The position numbers were made by a program, and so were the translations under genes. Source: Vibrio hangzhouensis (lineage in GTDB: Bacteria > Pseudomonadota > Gammaproteobacteria > Enterobacterales > Vibrionaceae). From it: a stretch of 64,000 nt of DNA. Below the pieces are notes generated by a model, which did not search any database, was not told the DNA's origin, and saw only the letters and a list, made by a program, of their open reading frames with translations. The stretch is from NCBI RefSeq assembly GCF_900107935.1, contig NZ_FNVG01000019.1, positions 25,352 to 89,351 on the forward strand, written 5' to 3'. Of this stretch, positions 24,836 to 33,279 are shown piece after piece; position 1 is the first letter of the stretch, and each line of letters opens with the position of its first letter.

Positions 24836-26176
24836 TTACCCTTCCTTCTCAATCTTGTCTAGGCACTCACGCAGGAGTTGACCGTATTCGTACTTACCTG
24901 GACAAACAAAGGTGCATAGCGCCAAATCTTCTTCATCTAGTTCAAGCGCACCAAGACGCTGAGCGCTGTCTTGATCGCCAGCACATAGATCACGAAGTAA
25001 TAGCGTTGGCTCCATATCAAGTGGCATCACTTTCTCGTAGTTGCCGATTGGAACCATTGCACGATCACTACCATTGGTTGTCGTTGTCATATTGAACAAC
25101 TGACCTTTGAATAGGTGACCAAGGAATGATTTAGTAATTGAGAACTTGTTCTTACCTGGCATTGCCCAACCAAATAGCTCTTTGTCACGACCTTCGCGCA
25201 ACACAGACACCTGTTGATGGTAACGGCCAAGATAAGCGTGAGGACCTGTGGCATGAGTACCAGACAGAACCGAACCAGAAATGATTCGTACTTCGCCAGG
25301 CATCAGTTCATTATCCGTCACCTCTTCCAGGCTTGCACCTAGTTGAGTTCTCACTAAACGTGGGTTATTGACTACTGGACCAGCAAGTGAAATAACACGG
25401 TCAGTGTAGAGTTCACCAGTGGTAAAGAGCTTACCGAATGCAATCACATCTTGATAATTGATACTCCAGGCCACGTTATTAGCGTTCACTGGGTACAGGA
25501 AATGCATGTGAGTGCCAACAAGACCTGCAGGGTGCGGGCCATTGAAAACAAACTCTTTCACATTAGATTGGCTTGAGCGAGGAAGACTGGTGCCTTTTTT
25601 GCAAACATAGACTTTCTCATCTGTCAGTTTAGACAGGAGGTCAAGACCTGCAACAAACGCGTCTTTTTGCTCGTTGATGATCAATTCTGGCTCTGCTGCT
25701 AATGGGTTAGTATCCATAGCAGTTACGAAAATCGCTTGAGTTGTTGAATCGATCGCCGGTACCTTGCTGAACGGACGAGTACGCAACGCAGTCCACAGGC
25801 CTGATTCAACCAGTTGAGCTTTAATCACATCGCGATCAAGACCCACTAGTTGGTCTGCTGTGTAGCTATCGAAAGTAACTTGCTCGTCGCCCGCCACTTC
25901 AATCACAACAGATTGTAGGACACGCTTCGCGCCACGGTTAACTTCAATAACCTTACCGCTTGCTGGAGAAGTGAACTTAACACCAGGGTTCTTTTTGTCT
26001 ACAAAAACAACCTGACCTTTTTTCACTTCATCACCCACGCGAACATGCATCGTTGGACGCATACCCACGTACTCTTCGCCAAGCAAGGCGACTTTAGTGA
26101 TGGACTTACCATCATTAATCACCTGGGAAGGAGTTCCTGCGATAGGAAGATCCAAACCCTTCTTTATTGTAATCAT
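24836..26176 (-). CDS. nqrA: NqrA, cytoplasmic subunit of Na+-NQR
   Basis: A 446-aa cytoplasmic subunit and first gene of the operon; it is involved in assembly and quinone-site structure of the sodium pump. It starts MITIKKGLDLPIAGTPSQ at 26176, as in Vibrio homologues, although the frame stays open to 26236. A lipoyl/biotinyl-like domain is visible (VGDEVKKGQVVFVDKKNPGV), followed by the SLBB-like part. The roughly 390-nt leader upstream carries several hairpins. Confidence 0.96.
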   Translation of the reverse strand: MITIKKGLDLPIAGTPSQVINDGKSITKVALLGEEYVGMRPTMHVRVGDEVKKGQVVFVDKKNPGVKFTSPASGKVIEVNRGAKRVLQSVVIEVAGDEQVTFDSYTADQLVGLDRDVIKAQLVESGLWTALRTRPFSKVPAIDSTTQAIFVTAMDTNPLAAEPELIINEQKDAFVAGLDLLSKLTDEKVYVCKKGTSLPRSSQSNVKEFVFNGPHPAGLVGTHMHFLYPVNANNVAWSINYQDVIAFGKLFTTGELYTDRVISLAGPVVNNPRLVRTQLGASLEEVTDNELMPGEVRIISGSVLSGTHATGPHAYLGRYHQQVSVLREGRDKELFGWAMPGKNKFSITKSFLGHLFKGQLFNMTTTTNGSDRAMVPIGNYEKVMPLDMEPTLLLRDLCAGDQDSAQRLGALELDEEDLALCTFVCPGKYEYGQLLRECLDKIEKEG

Positions 26177-26230
26177 ACGCACTTGCACTACTTTTATCGG
26201 GAAAAAGATTCTTTTAAATTGCGTAACATT

Positions 26231-26322
26231 AGACACGACATTAAGTGTCTGGCTTTGGTTTTTTTGAGCGCCAAAGCAGCAACATCACTTTAACAATCTC
26301 GTCATAGAATCACTGCGAGATT
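26231..26322 (-). promoter_or_regulatory. Three stem-loops in the nqrA leader region
   Basis: Three consecutive inverted repeats lie upstream of nqrA: AGACAC/GTGTCT (26231-26250), GCTTTGG/CCAAAGC (26252-26277) and AATCTCG/CGAGATT (26295-26322). No known riboswitch is recognised. They may form 5' mRNA structure. I could not place the promoter with confidence. Confidence 0.4.
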
Positions 26323-26562
26323 TTTCTGGTGCGGTAGTTTAGCATCATTTGCGAAGGGGATGCCATGACGAATCCCGGCAATAGCCCCATTATTTCGAAA
26401 CTTTTGTTATCTCTAGGGTTACCAATATGTATAACTTTGACAGAACGCACATAGTCTTATTAACCCTTTTAAAAATTGGCGACTAGCTTGTTCATATTCT
26501 GAAATATAACTTTTTAACAAAATCACACAACAATATATGTTGAAACACTGTTAATATTTTTA

Positions 26563-26599
26563 CCCCTAAAGAGGTAGAACAGCAGTACCTCTTTAGGGG
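26563..26599. repeat. Perfect 14-bp inverted repeat between bolA and nqrA
   Basis: CCCCTAAAGAGGTA and TACCTCTTTAGGGG pair perfectly around a 9-nt loop. Neither side has a clear T-run. It could be the bolA transcript end, protecting the RNA from 3' decay, or an operator. Confidence 0.7.
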
Positions 26600-26679
26600 G
26601 GCATTGACTCAAATTATGCTTCAGGATCGTTTGTTACAAAATAGTAGATCACCGCACTCAAACCAGATGGAGTATAGAC

Positions 26680-26988
26680 TTATTTGCCGCCGCCTGCGCA
26701 ATTAGGACTGGACGGAGCAAGACCATTTTGCTGTCTCCACTCGTCTGGGGTGTATGTATGAATTGCCAGAGCGTGAACCGGACCCGCAAGTTCATCAGCC
26801 AAAACAGAATTGACTTTACGGTGCCGCGCGACAAGACGCTCGCCTTCGAAGCTCTCACTGACCACAATGACCTTAAAGTGGCTCTCTGAGCCCGGGGGAA
26901 CATTGTGCATGTTGCTCTCGTTGCGAACATCCAGATGTATGGGATTGAAAGTTTGATGGAGCTTCTGCTCGATGGTTTGTTGAATCAT
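26680..26988 (-). CDS. bolA: BolA family regulator
   Basis: A 102-aa protein of the BolA family, which binds DNA and forms iron-sulfur complexes with monothiol glutaredoxins, linked to morphology and stress. Family features are NESNMHNVPPGSESHFKV, VVSESFEGERLVARHRKVNSVL, and the C-terminal block AGPVHALAIHTYTPDEW. The His residues in HKV/RHRKV-like positions are metal ligands in relatives. The gene is monocistronic. Confidence 0.95.
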   Translation of the reverse strand: MIQQTIEQKLHQTFNPIHLDVRNESNMHNVPPGSESHFKVIVVSESFEGERLVARHRKVNSVLADELAGPVHALAIHTYTPDEWRQQNGLAPSSPNCAGGGK

Positions 26989-27137
26989 CTTACTTCCTTG
27001 GGCGTAACTGTTATTTTTATTTAGTCGGTAAAGTATATACTTTACTTAATCAATAATCTTCCCCTAAATCACTTTCTTCTTGGCTAATGTTCAGGGATTT
27101 TGTCAAAATACAACCATTGTCACCAATTTGCATCATT

Positions 27138-28268
27138 ATGAAGACTGAACTTACTCTCCAAGACCGTTCCTACACTTTGTACCGCTACCCAAAGCTTTCC
27201 AATGAACAACTACAGGCGTGGGATGCCGGCGATGAATATCTGATTAACCACGTAGAGCAGTTAGGGCTAGCCTCTGACTCTCGTATCCTGATCCTCAATG
27301 ACAGTTTTGGCGCATTGAGTTGCTGGTTTTCGAGCCAACATCAGGTGACTACGCTAACGGACTCGTTTATTTCACACAAAGGAATTGAAAATAATCTTGC
27401 ACTCAATCAATGCCGCGATATAAAGCTACTCACCTCAACCGACGGGTGGCCGCAGCATATTGATCTCGTTTTGATGCAGATCCCGCGTAATAATCGTTAC
27501 CTGACCTGGCAACTGAATCAAGTCCGTCGCCACTATGGTGAACATTGCCCGTTAATCGCAGTCAATAAAGCAAAGGAGATCCACTCTTCTACACTGAAAT
27601 TATTTGAAAAATATGCCGGTGAGACCACCACATCACTGGCATGGAAAAAACACCGTCTGGTGTTTTCTAAGCTCAATTCCGACCGCCTTTCATCCATTGA
27701 CCCCTACACAACCTGGCCAGTCCAGGAAGAGTCGTTGACGTTAGGCAACCTTCCTAACGTATACTCAGGAGAAAGCCTCGATCTTGGTGCTCGATTTATC
27801 CTTGATCACCTCCCTGCCGACCTTAGATATCGCGACATCATTGATCTTGGTTGTGGTAATGGCGTTCTGTCACTGAAACTCAAACGTTTGAACCCTGAAG
27901 CGTCGGTGACAGCCGTGGATGAAAGCTATATGGCGATAGCGTCAGCACAGCACAATTTCACAATCAACCAATTAGACCAGAAAAACTGCCAGTTCATTGC
28001 CAACAACTGTCTGGATGGCTTTGAAGGTCAGAGTCAGGATCTTGTTGTGTGCAATCCCCCTTTCCACCAACAACAAGCAGTGACGGACCACATCGCCTGG
28101 CAGATGTTCTGTGATGCAAAGCATGTTCTACGCTCTGAAGGGGAATTATTGGTTATCGGCAACCGTCACCTGGGATACGATAAAAAGCTGGCTAGGCTGT
28201 TTGGCAAACACAAGGTAAGACTTGTCGCATCTAACGCCAAATTTGTTATTTTACAGGCAACTAAGTAA
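27138..28268 (+). CDS. rlmG: RlmG, 23S rRNA m2G1835 methyltransferase
   Basis: SAM-dependent methyltransferase for guanine 1835 of 23S rRNA, 376 aa. It has the two-domain RsmC/RlmG form: an inactive N-terminal half and an active C-terminal half with the SAM loop IIDLGCGNGVLSLKL and the catalytic VVCNPPFHQQQAV. The start at 27138 (MKTELTLQD) was preferred to the open frame from 27087. Confidence 0.94.
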   Translation: MKTELTLQDRSYTLYRYPKLSNEQLQAWDAGDEYLINHVEQLGLASDSRILILNDSFGALSCWFSSQHQVTTLTDSFISHKGIENNLALNQCRDIKLLTSTDGWPQHIDLVLMQIPRNNRYLTWQLNQVRRHYGEHCPLIAVNKAKEIHSSTLKLFEKYAGETTTSLAWKKHRLVFSKLNSDRLSSIDPYTTWPVQEESLTLGNLPNVYSGESLDLGARFILDHLPADLRYRDIIDLGCGNGVLSLKLKRLNPEASVTAVDESYMAIASAQHNFTINQLDQKNCQFIANNCLDGFEGQSQDLVVCNPPFHQQQAVTDHIAWQMFCDAKHVLRSEGELLVIGNRHLGYDKKLARLFGKHKVRLVASNAKFVILQATK

Positions 28269-28387
28269 AGTTTGAGTCATAGTTGCCGTTGACAAACATC
28301 AATCACAGCAATTATCGGATACTATGTACAAAGACACCGCGTCGAAACGTTACTCATCGTTTCCATGAGTGTGAAAAGGAATCATCA

Positions 28388-28957
28388 ATGAAAAAGCTTG
28401 TCCTGGCGGCTTCAGTCGTATTGCTTGCAGCGTGTGCAGGCCCTCAACAAGAACAGATTAATTTTGCCCCGACAGCGGCAACCTCAGCGGCTAAACTGGT
28501 CGAAGGCAAATCGATGTCTCTGTCGAGTCAAGATGTGCGTACCGCTCAGTACGTCGCTCTACTGGATAACGGTCGTGCCAACATCACGCCCGTTCATACC
28601 AAACAGAATGTCAGGATTGGCATCGAAAATGCGTTGGTCAATCAGTTTTCTTCTCAGGGTTATCGCGTCACTGTCAACAGTAAAAACGCTCTCAAAGTCG
28701 AAGTTCAGGAAGCGTTGGTATCGGTAAAACATACCGTCATGGAAAACGACATGAACGCCACCGTTGTTCTTGAGCTTACTGCCGAAAACGAGCAAGGAAA
28801 ACTGGTAAAAACCTATACCGGCAAGGCACAACGTTCAGGGTTAATGAGTGCATCGAATGACGAAATTGAAACGGTATTAAACGATACGGTCAACCTTGTT
28901 TTGAAAGAGATTGCTAAAGATACTGAACTGCAAGACTACATGAAGGAGCGCTTCTGA
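28388..28957 (+). CDS. yajG: YajG family lipoprotein
   Basis: A 189-aa outer-membrane-type lipoprotein with signal peptide and lipobox VVLLAACAGP. The mature part begins INFAPTAAT, as in the YajG family; its function is unknown. The start at 28388 has AAAAGGAATCATCA upstream, and the stop overlaps the start of the cyclophilin gene. In E. coli yajG lies next to ampG and bolA, a neighbourhood partly kept here. Confidence 0.88.
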   Translation: MKKLVLAASVVLLAACAGPQQEQINFAPTAATSAAKLVEGKSMSLSSQDVRTAQYVALLDNGRANITPVHTKQNVRIGIENALVNQFSSQGYRVTVNSKNALKVEVQEALVSVKHTVMENDMNATVVLELTAENEQGKLVKTYTGKAQRSGLMSASNDEIETVLNDTVNLVLKEIAKDTELQDYMKERF

Positions 28958-29505
28958 TGATGAAATCTTTGATTGCTTCACTGGCCTTGGTTGCGACAAC
29001 CGTGTTTGCGGGTCCTAAAGTTGAAGTGGAAACTAACCTCGGTTCATTTGTGGTCGAACTCAATGAACAAAAAGCACCGGTAACGGTGGAGAACTTTTTG
29101 AAGTATGTCGATGACGGTAGTTATGTAAACAGCCAGTTCCACCGGGTAATACCTGGATTTATGGCTCAGGGCGGCGGCTTTGACAGTAAATTTAATCGTC
29201 TTCCCGTTTATGCACCTATTAAAAATGAAGCATCCAACGGTTTGGATAACGATGCAGCGACCATCGCCATGGCACGAACTCAGGATCCGAATTCTGCCAC
29301 ACGACAGTTCTTCATCAACTTCGTCGACAACGATTTTCTTAATTACAGTGTGACTAACCCAGGCTATGCCGTGTTCGGACAAGTTATCGAAGGATTTGAT
29401 GTTGTCCAGAAAATGGCACAGAAACCGACACGCAGTGTAAGAGGAATGCGTGATGTTCCTCTAGAACCTATTGTAATTACTAAAATTCAGCGTATCGAAG
29501 ACTAA
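28957..29505 (+). CDS. Periplasmic cyclophilin-type peptidyl-prolyl isomerase
   Basis: A 182-aa protein with a short signal peptide cleaved near VFA-GPK, then a full cyclophilin domain: FHRVIPGFMAQGGGF carries the catalytic arginine, and IAMARTQDPNSATRQFFIN and GYAVFGQVIEG follow. It catalyses proline isomerisation during protein folding in the periplasm, like PpiA. It is coupled to yajG by an overlapping TGATG. A UUCG-loop terminator follows. Confidence 0.92.
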   Translation: MMKSLIASLALVATTVFAGPKVEVETNLGSFVVELNEQKAPVTVENFLKYVDDGSYVNSQFHRVIPGFMAQGGGFDSKFNRLPVYAPIKNEASNGLDNDAATIAMARTQDPNSATRQFFINFVDNDFLNYSVTNPGYAVFGQVIEGFDVVQKMAQKPTRSVRGMRDVPLEPIVITKIQRIED

Positions 29506-29517
29506 ACTATAACAATA

Positions 29518-29550
29518 TGAGAGAGGTTCGCCTCTCTCACTGCTTTCTCG
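29518..29550 (+). terminator. Terminator after the cyclophilin gene
   Basis: TGAGAGAGG and CCTCTCTCA pair perfectly around TTCG, a stable tetraloop, followed by CTGCTTTCTC. Confidence 0.7.
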
Positions 29551-29578
29551 TCTATTCACCTTCGCAAGGAGCACGCAC

Positions 29579-30976
29579 GTGGAACATAAAATGACTTGGC
29601 AAGAAACCGTCAAGAGCTATTGGGATAAAAGGCTACTTTGGGTCTTTATGTTAGGGTGTTCAAGTGGTTTCCCTTGGGTGCTCATCGGTTCAAACATGTC
29701 TGGCTGGCTAAAAGATGCAGGCTTAACTCGTGCGGCGATTGGCTATTTCGGTTCCGTATTTGCCGTCTATGCCATCAACTTTCTCTGGGCTCCGTTGGTC
29801 GACAGGGTAAAACTGCCGATATTACATAGAGCCCTTGGACAGCGTCGTAGTTGGATCTTTCTCTGCCAGAGCTTCATCCTTGTTGCCACTTTGTTCATCG
29901 CCGGCGTAAACCCAGCCAACGATCTGATGTTTACTTCCATGCTTGCGTTGTGTATCGCCATCTCTTCCGCGACACAAGATATTGCTATTGATGCTTTCCG
30001 TATTGATACCTTCCCAAAAACGGAGAGCAGCAAACTGCCACAAGCCTCGGCAATGGCAGTTATTGGCTGGTGGACCGGCTATTCACTACCTGGTTACCTG
30101 GCATTTATCAATGCCGATGCAATGGGTTGGAACGGTGTTTATTATGGTATGGCCGGAATCATCATAATTCTTATGCTGTTCACTCTGTTTGTTGGCGAAC
30201 CATTTACAGAACGTGAAGCGTTGCAAGCTAAGGCAGAACAACGCCATGAAAAAGTGGTGGGTAACCATATCGTCAGCTGGTTCTCGGTCACAGTGATCGA
30301 ACCTTTCCTCGACTTTTTCCGTCGTAACGGTGTTCAGGTCGCGATTACCTTATTACTGTTTGTGTTCTTATTTAAAATTGGTGAGGCCTTCCTGGGCCGC
30401 ATGTCCATTCCGTTTTACAAGGAAATTGGATTTAGTAATGAACAGATTGGTTATTACTCCAAACTCATTGGCTGGGGTGCGACGATCGCCTTCACGCTTC
30501 TGGGAAGTATGTTCAATGTCCGCTTTGGTATTGTGAAAGGGTTAATGATTGGCGGTATTGCGATGAGTGCAAGTAACCTGATGTTTGCCTGGATCGCGAA
30601 AGTGGGTCCAAGCGAACACCTGTTCCTGGCAACCATTATCGTCGACAACTTTACTACGGCCTTCTCCACCGTTGCGTTTGTATCCTTCCTGACAGTGCTA
30701 ACGGGTCAAGCTTTCTCCGCAACTCAATACGCTTTGTTAGCGTCATTAGGGAACTTCGGCCGAACCACACTGGCGTCATTCAGCGGAGAGTTGGTTGATG
30801 CGCTCAACGACTGGGCACTGTTCTTTGTCATCACCTCTTTGATGGTCATTCCAAGCCTGCTCATGCTGTACTCACTGCGCCACTATTTCCACGATTTACT
30901 GGAAAAAGCCAAAGCGCGAGATACACAAGTCGAATCGTGTGAGGAGACTAAGGAAGAGACTAAGATTGTCAGTTGA
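29579..30976 (+). CDS. ampG: AmpG family muropeptide MFS transporter
   Basis: A 465-aa major facilitator protein with 12-14 helices that imports anhydromuropeptides released during cell-wall turnover, feeding recycling and beta-lactamase induction. AmpG-type blocks include LLWVFMLGCSSGFPWVLIGS, DIAIDAFRIDTFP and a late FTTAFSTVAFVSFLTVLT. The start is a GTG at 29579 behind GCAAGGAGCACGCAC; an ATG at 29591 is less well placed. The C-terminus is a charged tail. Confidence 0.92.
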   Translation: MEHKMTWQETVKSYWDKRLLWVFMLGCSSGFPWVLIGSNMSGWLKDAGLTRAAIGYFGSVFAVYAINFLWAPLVDRVKLPILHRALGQRRSWIFLCQSFILVATLFIAGVNPANDLMFTSMLALCIAISSATQDIAIDAFRIDTFPKTESSKLPQASAMAVIGWWTGYSLPGYLAFINADAMGWNGVYYGMAGIIIILMLFTLFVGEPFTEREALQAKAEQRHEKVVGNHIVSWFSVTVIEPFLDFFRRNGVQVAITLLLFVFLFKIGEAFLGRMSIPFYKEIGFSNEQIGYYSKLIGWGATIAFTLLGSMFNVRFGIVKGLMIGGIAMSASNLMFAWIAKVGPSEHLFLATIIVDNFTTAFSTVAFVSFLTVLTGQAFSATQYALLASLGNFGRTTLASFSGELVDALNDWALFFVITSLMVIPSLLMLYSLRHYFHDLLEKAKARDTQVESCEETKEETKIVS

Positions 30977-30989
30977 TAAATCACGGCAT

Positions 30990-31018
30990 AAAAAAACGGG
31001 CTTTCGCCCGTTTTTTTA
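30990..31018. terminator. Bidirectional terminator between ampG and chrR
   Basis: AAAAAACGGGC and GCCCGTTTTTT pair around TTTC with runs on both sides. It overlaps the stop codon of the convergent anti-sigma gene. Confidence 0.95.
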
Positions 31019-31696
31019 TGGATACATACCTTTGCCGAACCGGTTGAATATCCGAGCCACCCCTTGGGTAAATATCATAGGCTCAGTCAAAATAGACAGG
31101 CACAGGCAATCTTGGTCAGGCGGGGTCTGCGGCGAATGTTTTGTTCGGCTGTCCTCGCGAATGAAGTCTCCCTGTGAATAGGTTCCTTTCTCGTCACTGA
31201 ACCTACCATGCAGCACCAGTGTCGATTCAAATCCTTTGTGGGTATGTTGAGGAACCTGTACGCCTTGTGAGATGTACAACAGACTCACCCGACAATCCTC
31301 ATTCAAATCAATACTGGATGTAAAAACCTTACCCCCATAACTGCGCCATTCGCCCATTCTCTCGACCAGCGGAGTGAGCGCTGACGGCACTCGAAAAGAC
31401 TTACCATTAACCTTGACGAGCGCTGGCTTCCTTGACTTGGGCTCCGAGAAATCCTCATCCAGTGTCATAATATCTTCGAGCATATTGTCGAAAACGATTT
31501 CTAAATCTGAACCTGTAAGGGTGCCCTCGCTGCCGGCCGCCACTAACTCCTCAGCAGCCTCTTCTTCAAAATCAGCGACGATTTTACGACAATGAGAGCA
31601 AGAGTCGATATGAGATGCCACAGCAACACCGTGACCAGAGTCTATCTCACCAGTTGCGTATCGTTTTAAAAGTTCATTTTCAGGGTGATAGCTCAT
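31016..31696 (-). CDS. chrR: ChrR-type anti-sigma factor (zinc anti-sigma plus cupin)
   Basis: A 226-aa anti-sigma factor for the ECF sigma factor encoded just upstream. The N-terminal zinc anti-sigma domain shows HIDSCSHC, and the C-terminal cupin domain has HTHKGFESTLVLHGRF with metal-binding histidines. In Rhodobacter the pair responds to singlet oxygen and organic peroxides; by homology the same is inferred here. One base separates it from the sigma gene, which suggests balanced co-expression. Confidence 0.9.
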   Translation of the reverse strand: MSYHPENELLKRYATGEIDSGHGVAVASHIDSCSHCRKIVADFEEEAAEELVAAGSEGTLTGSDLEIVFDNMLEDIMTLDEDFSEPKSRKPALVKVNGKSFRVPSALTPLVERMGEWRSYGGKVFTSSIDLNEDCRVSLLYISQGVQVPQHTHKGFESTLVLHGRFSDEKGTYSQGDFIREDSRTKHSPQTPPDQDCLCLSILTEPMIFTQGVARIFNRFGKGMYP

Positions 31697-31697
31697 C

Positions 31698-32276
31698 TTA
31701 TTCCGCCTCCATTGAATGTCTCAACTTCTCAACCGCCAGTCTTAAACGGGACTTCACGGTACCCAATGGTATATCAAACATTTCTGCCACCTGTTGATGA
31801 GGAAGCTCTTCGAGGTAGACCGCTCTGACTACCTCTCGCTGTGCTTTCGGAAGTTCATCAAGGAAGCGAATGATCTGCTCTTTCAGACGATCTGTTTCCG
31901 GAGAATAATGCTCCACAAAGTCAGGCGGACAATAATCGGTGGGCCAGATATCGTCGGCGTGAACATGAAGTTCTTTCCCTTTCTGCTTGCGTAACATGTC
32001 GAAGCAAAGATTTCTGGCTATTGTATAAATCCATGTAGACAGAGAACTTTTACTACCGTCGAATAAATGCGCCTTTTGCCAGACAGTCGCCATTGTCTCC
32101 TGAACCATTTCAATAGCGACTTGCTCATTACCCATGTGTTTGAAGGTAAATTGCTTCAGCCTGGGCGAAAAGTAATTGAAGAGGAATGCAAAGGATGCTT
32201 TGTCACGCTGCTTAACGCGTTCCATGCACTCCGACCATTCCTGCCTGCTCAAAGCAACTGGACTGTCTGTTGTCAT
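31698..32276 (-). CDS. RpoE-like ECF sigma factor (ChrR-controlled)
   Basis: A 192-aa extracytoplasmic-function sigma factor. Region 2 is visible in LFNYFSPRLKQFTFKHM through STWIYTIARNLCFDMLR, and region 4 in LPHQQVAEMFDIPLGTVKSRL. The partner ChrR places it in the ECF11-like group. It probably activates a stress regulon for singlet oxygen or peroxide and its own promoter. A TGATC-type candidate promoter lies about 60-85 nt upstream. Confidence 0.9.
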   Translation of the reverse strand: MTTDSPVALSRQEWSECMERVKQRDKASFAFLFNYFSPRLKQFTFKHMGNEQVAIEMVQETMATVWQKAHLFDGSKSSLSTWIYTIARNLCFDMLRKQKGKELHVHADDIWPTDYCPPDFVEHYSPETDRLKEQIIRFLDELPKAQREVVRAVYLEELPHQQVAEMFDIPLGTVKSRLRLAVEKLRHSMEAE

Positions 32277-32331
32277 ACCTTTATCCCTTACACATGATGA
32301 CAGAACGACCTGTCATATCATTCACTCTTTA

Positions 32332-32360
32332 ATTCTACGTCTTCACAGTCAACACGATCA
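32332..32360 (-). promoter_or_regulatory. Candidate ECF-type promoter of the sigma-chrR operon
   Basis: On the minus strand, TGATCG (32355-32360) and TAGAAT (32332-32337) are 17 nt apart. The TGATC -35 resembles promoters of ChrR-group sigma factors and suggests autoregulation. A 7-bp inverted repeat ATGACAG/CTGTCAT (32297-32316) lies in the leader. Confidence 0.45.
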
Positions 32361-32377
32361 CATCTAATGAGTTTTTT

Positions 32378-32974
32378 TCAATGTCGAGTTTCACGGCTGG
32401 CATCGTCCGCCCGAAACGCCTCTTCCAGAAAAGCTAAAGTGGTGCTGCAATCGTCCTGGGAAATCAAATGTTCAAAGTGGTTGCAGTCCAGAGGTAGTAC
32501 TTCCAGCCAACGCTGTGCTACCCATGATGCATCATCAAAAAAGCGGTGCTGATACAGATCACCAATTTGGGGGAATTTCTTGTAAACGTCCTGAAGTCGC
32601 TCTCCCAAGAACTGCTCTTCATCACTAAATTCACTAGGAGGCCAACTCTCCATCCAAGCGACTTCGGCATTTCTGAGCCCATCGGTGTCTGCGTCAACAT
32701 GAAGGATATGAAATTTCCTGATGCCTGACACTGTAATTCCCAACATACCGTCTTCCAACGTTTCGAAGTCGACAATACTGACAAACGTACCGACAGAAGA
32801 CACGTTATTGGGAACGGCACCAGCCTCACCGCTGATCAGACACACGCCAAATCCAGACTCATTTTTCAGGCACTCTGTCACCATCCGCTTGTAGCGAGGC
32901 TCAAATATTCTCAGTCTCATTTTTCCTTCAGGCAAAACGACCGACCTCAATGGAAACAGCATAATTCGCGACAT
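32378..32974 (-). CDS. Lon N-terminal-domain (LON substrate-binding) protein
   Basis: A 198-aa stand-alone Lon N-domain without ATPase or protease parts. The fold is seen in LFPLRSVVLPEGKMRLRIFEPRY, followed by FGVCLI and a beta-rich GITVSGIRKFHIL. Such proteins are common near ECF/ChrR pairs in some marine bacteria, and the role is unknown. The start at 32974 (MSRIMLFPLR) was chosen over the open frame to 33013. It is upstream of the sigma operon on the same strand with a 100-nt gap. Confidence 0.85.
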   Translation of the reverse strand: MSRIMLFPLRSVVLPEGKMRLRIFEPRYKRMVTECLKNESGFGVCLISGEAGAVPNNVSSVGTFVSIVDFETLEDGMLGITVSGIRKFHILHVDADTDGLRNAEVAWMESWPPSEFSDEEQFLGERLQDVYKKFPQIGDLYQHRFFDDASWVAQRWLEVLPLDCNHFEHLISQDDCSTTLAFLEEAFRADDASRETRH

Positions 32975-33133
32975 TAGACTATCCTTATTTTTTTCACTAC
33001 GTCTAATACGCAACCGATCCTGACAAGATCAGAATAAGTACCATGAATCCAATCCGCCATACCATTACTTCCGCGATTGCTAATATTGGTTAAATTGTAG
33101 ACCATTTGGATTGGTTCCCTGGCATTTGATTTA

Positions 33134-33172
33134 TTTGTGAGCCTACTCACAAACTTTCGCAACCGTTTGCGA
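33134..33172 (+). promoter_or_regulatory. CRP site and CytR/PurR-like operator of ompK
   Basis: TTTGTGAGCCTACTCACAAA (33134-33153) is a perfect palindromic CRP site (TGTGA-N6-TCACA). Four bases later TCGCAACCGTTTGCGA (33157-33172) is an inverted repeat of the LacI-family type, matching PurR consensus at 13 of 16 and also fitting a CytR high-affinity pair. GTTGCACA at 33174-33181 is a further half-site. E. coli tsx is likewise under CRP and CytR. Confidence 0.75.
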
Positions 33173-33279
33173 TGTTGCACATTTACTTTGGGATATAAAT
33201 CGCTATCATGCTCACCCATCGGATGAGTTCGCACGGATTGGCGGCTAATTACAGTACAACTTAAAGAGTAGTTAACACT

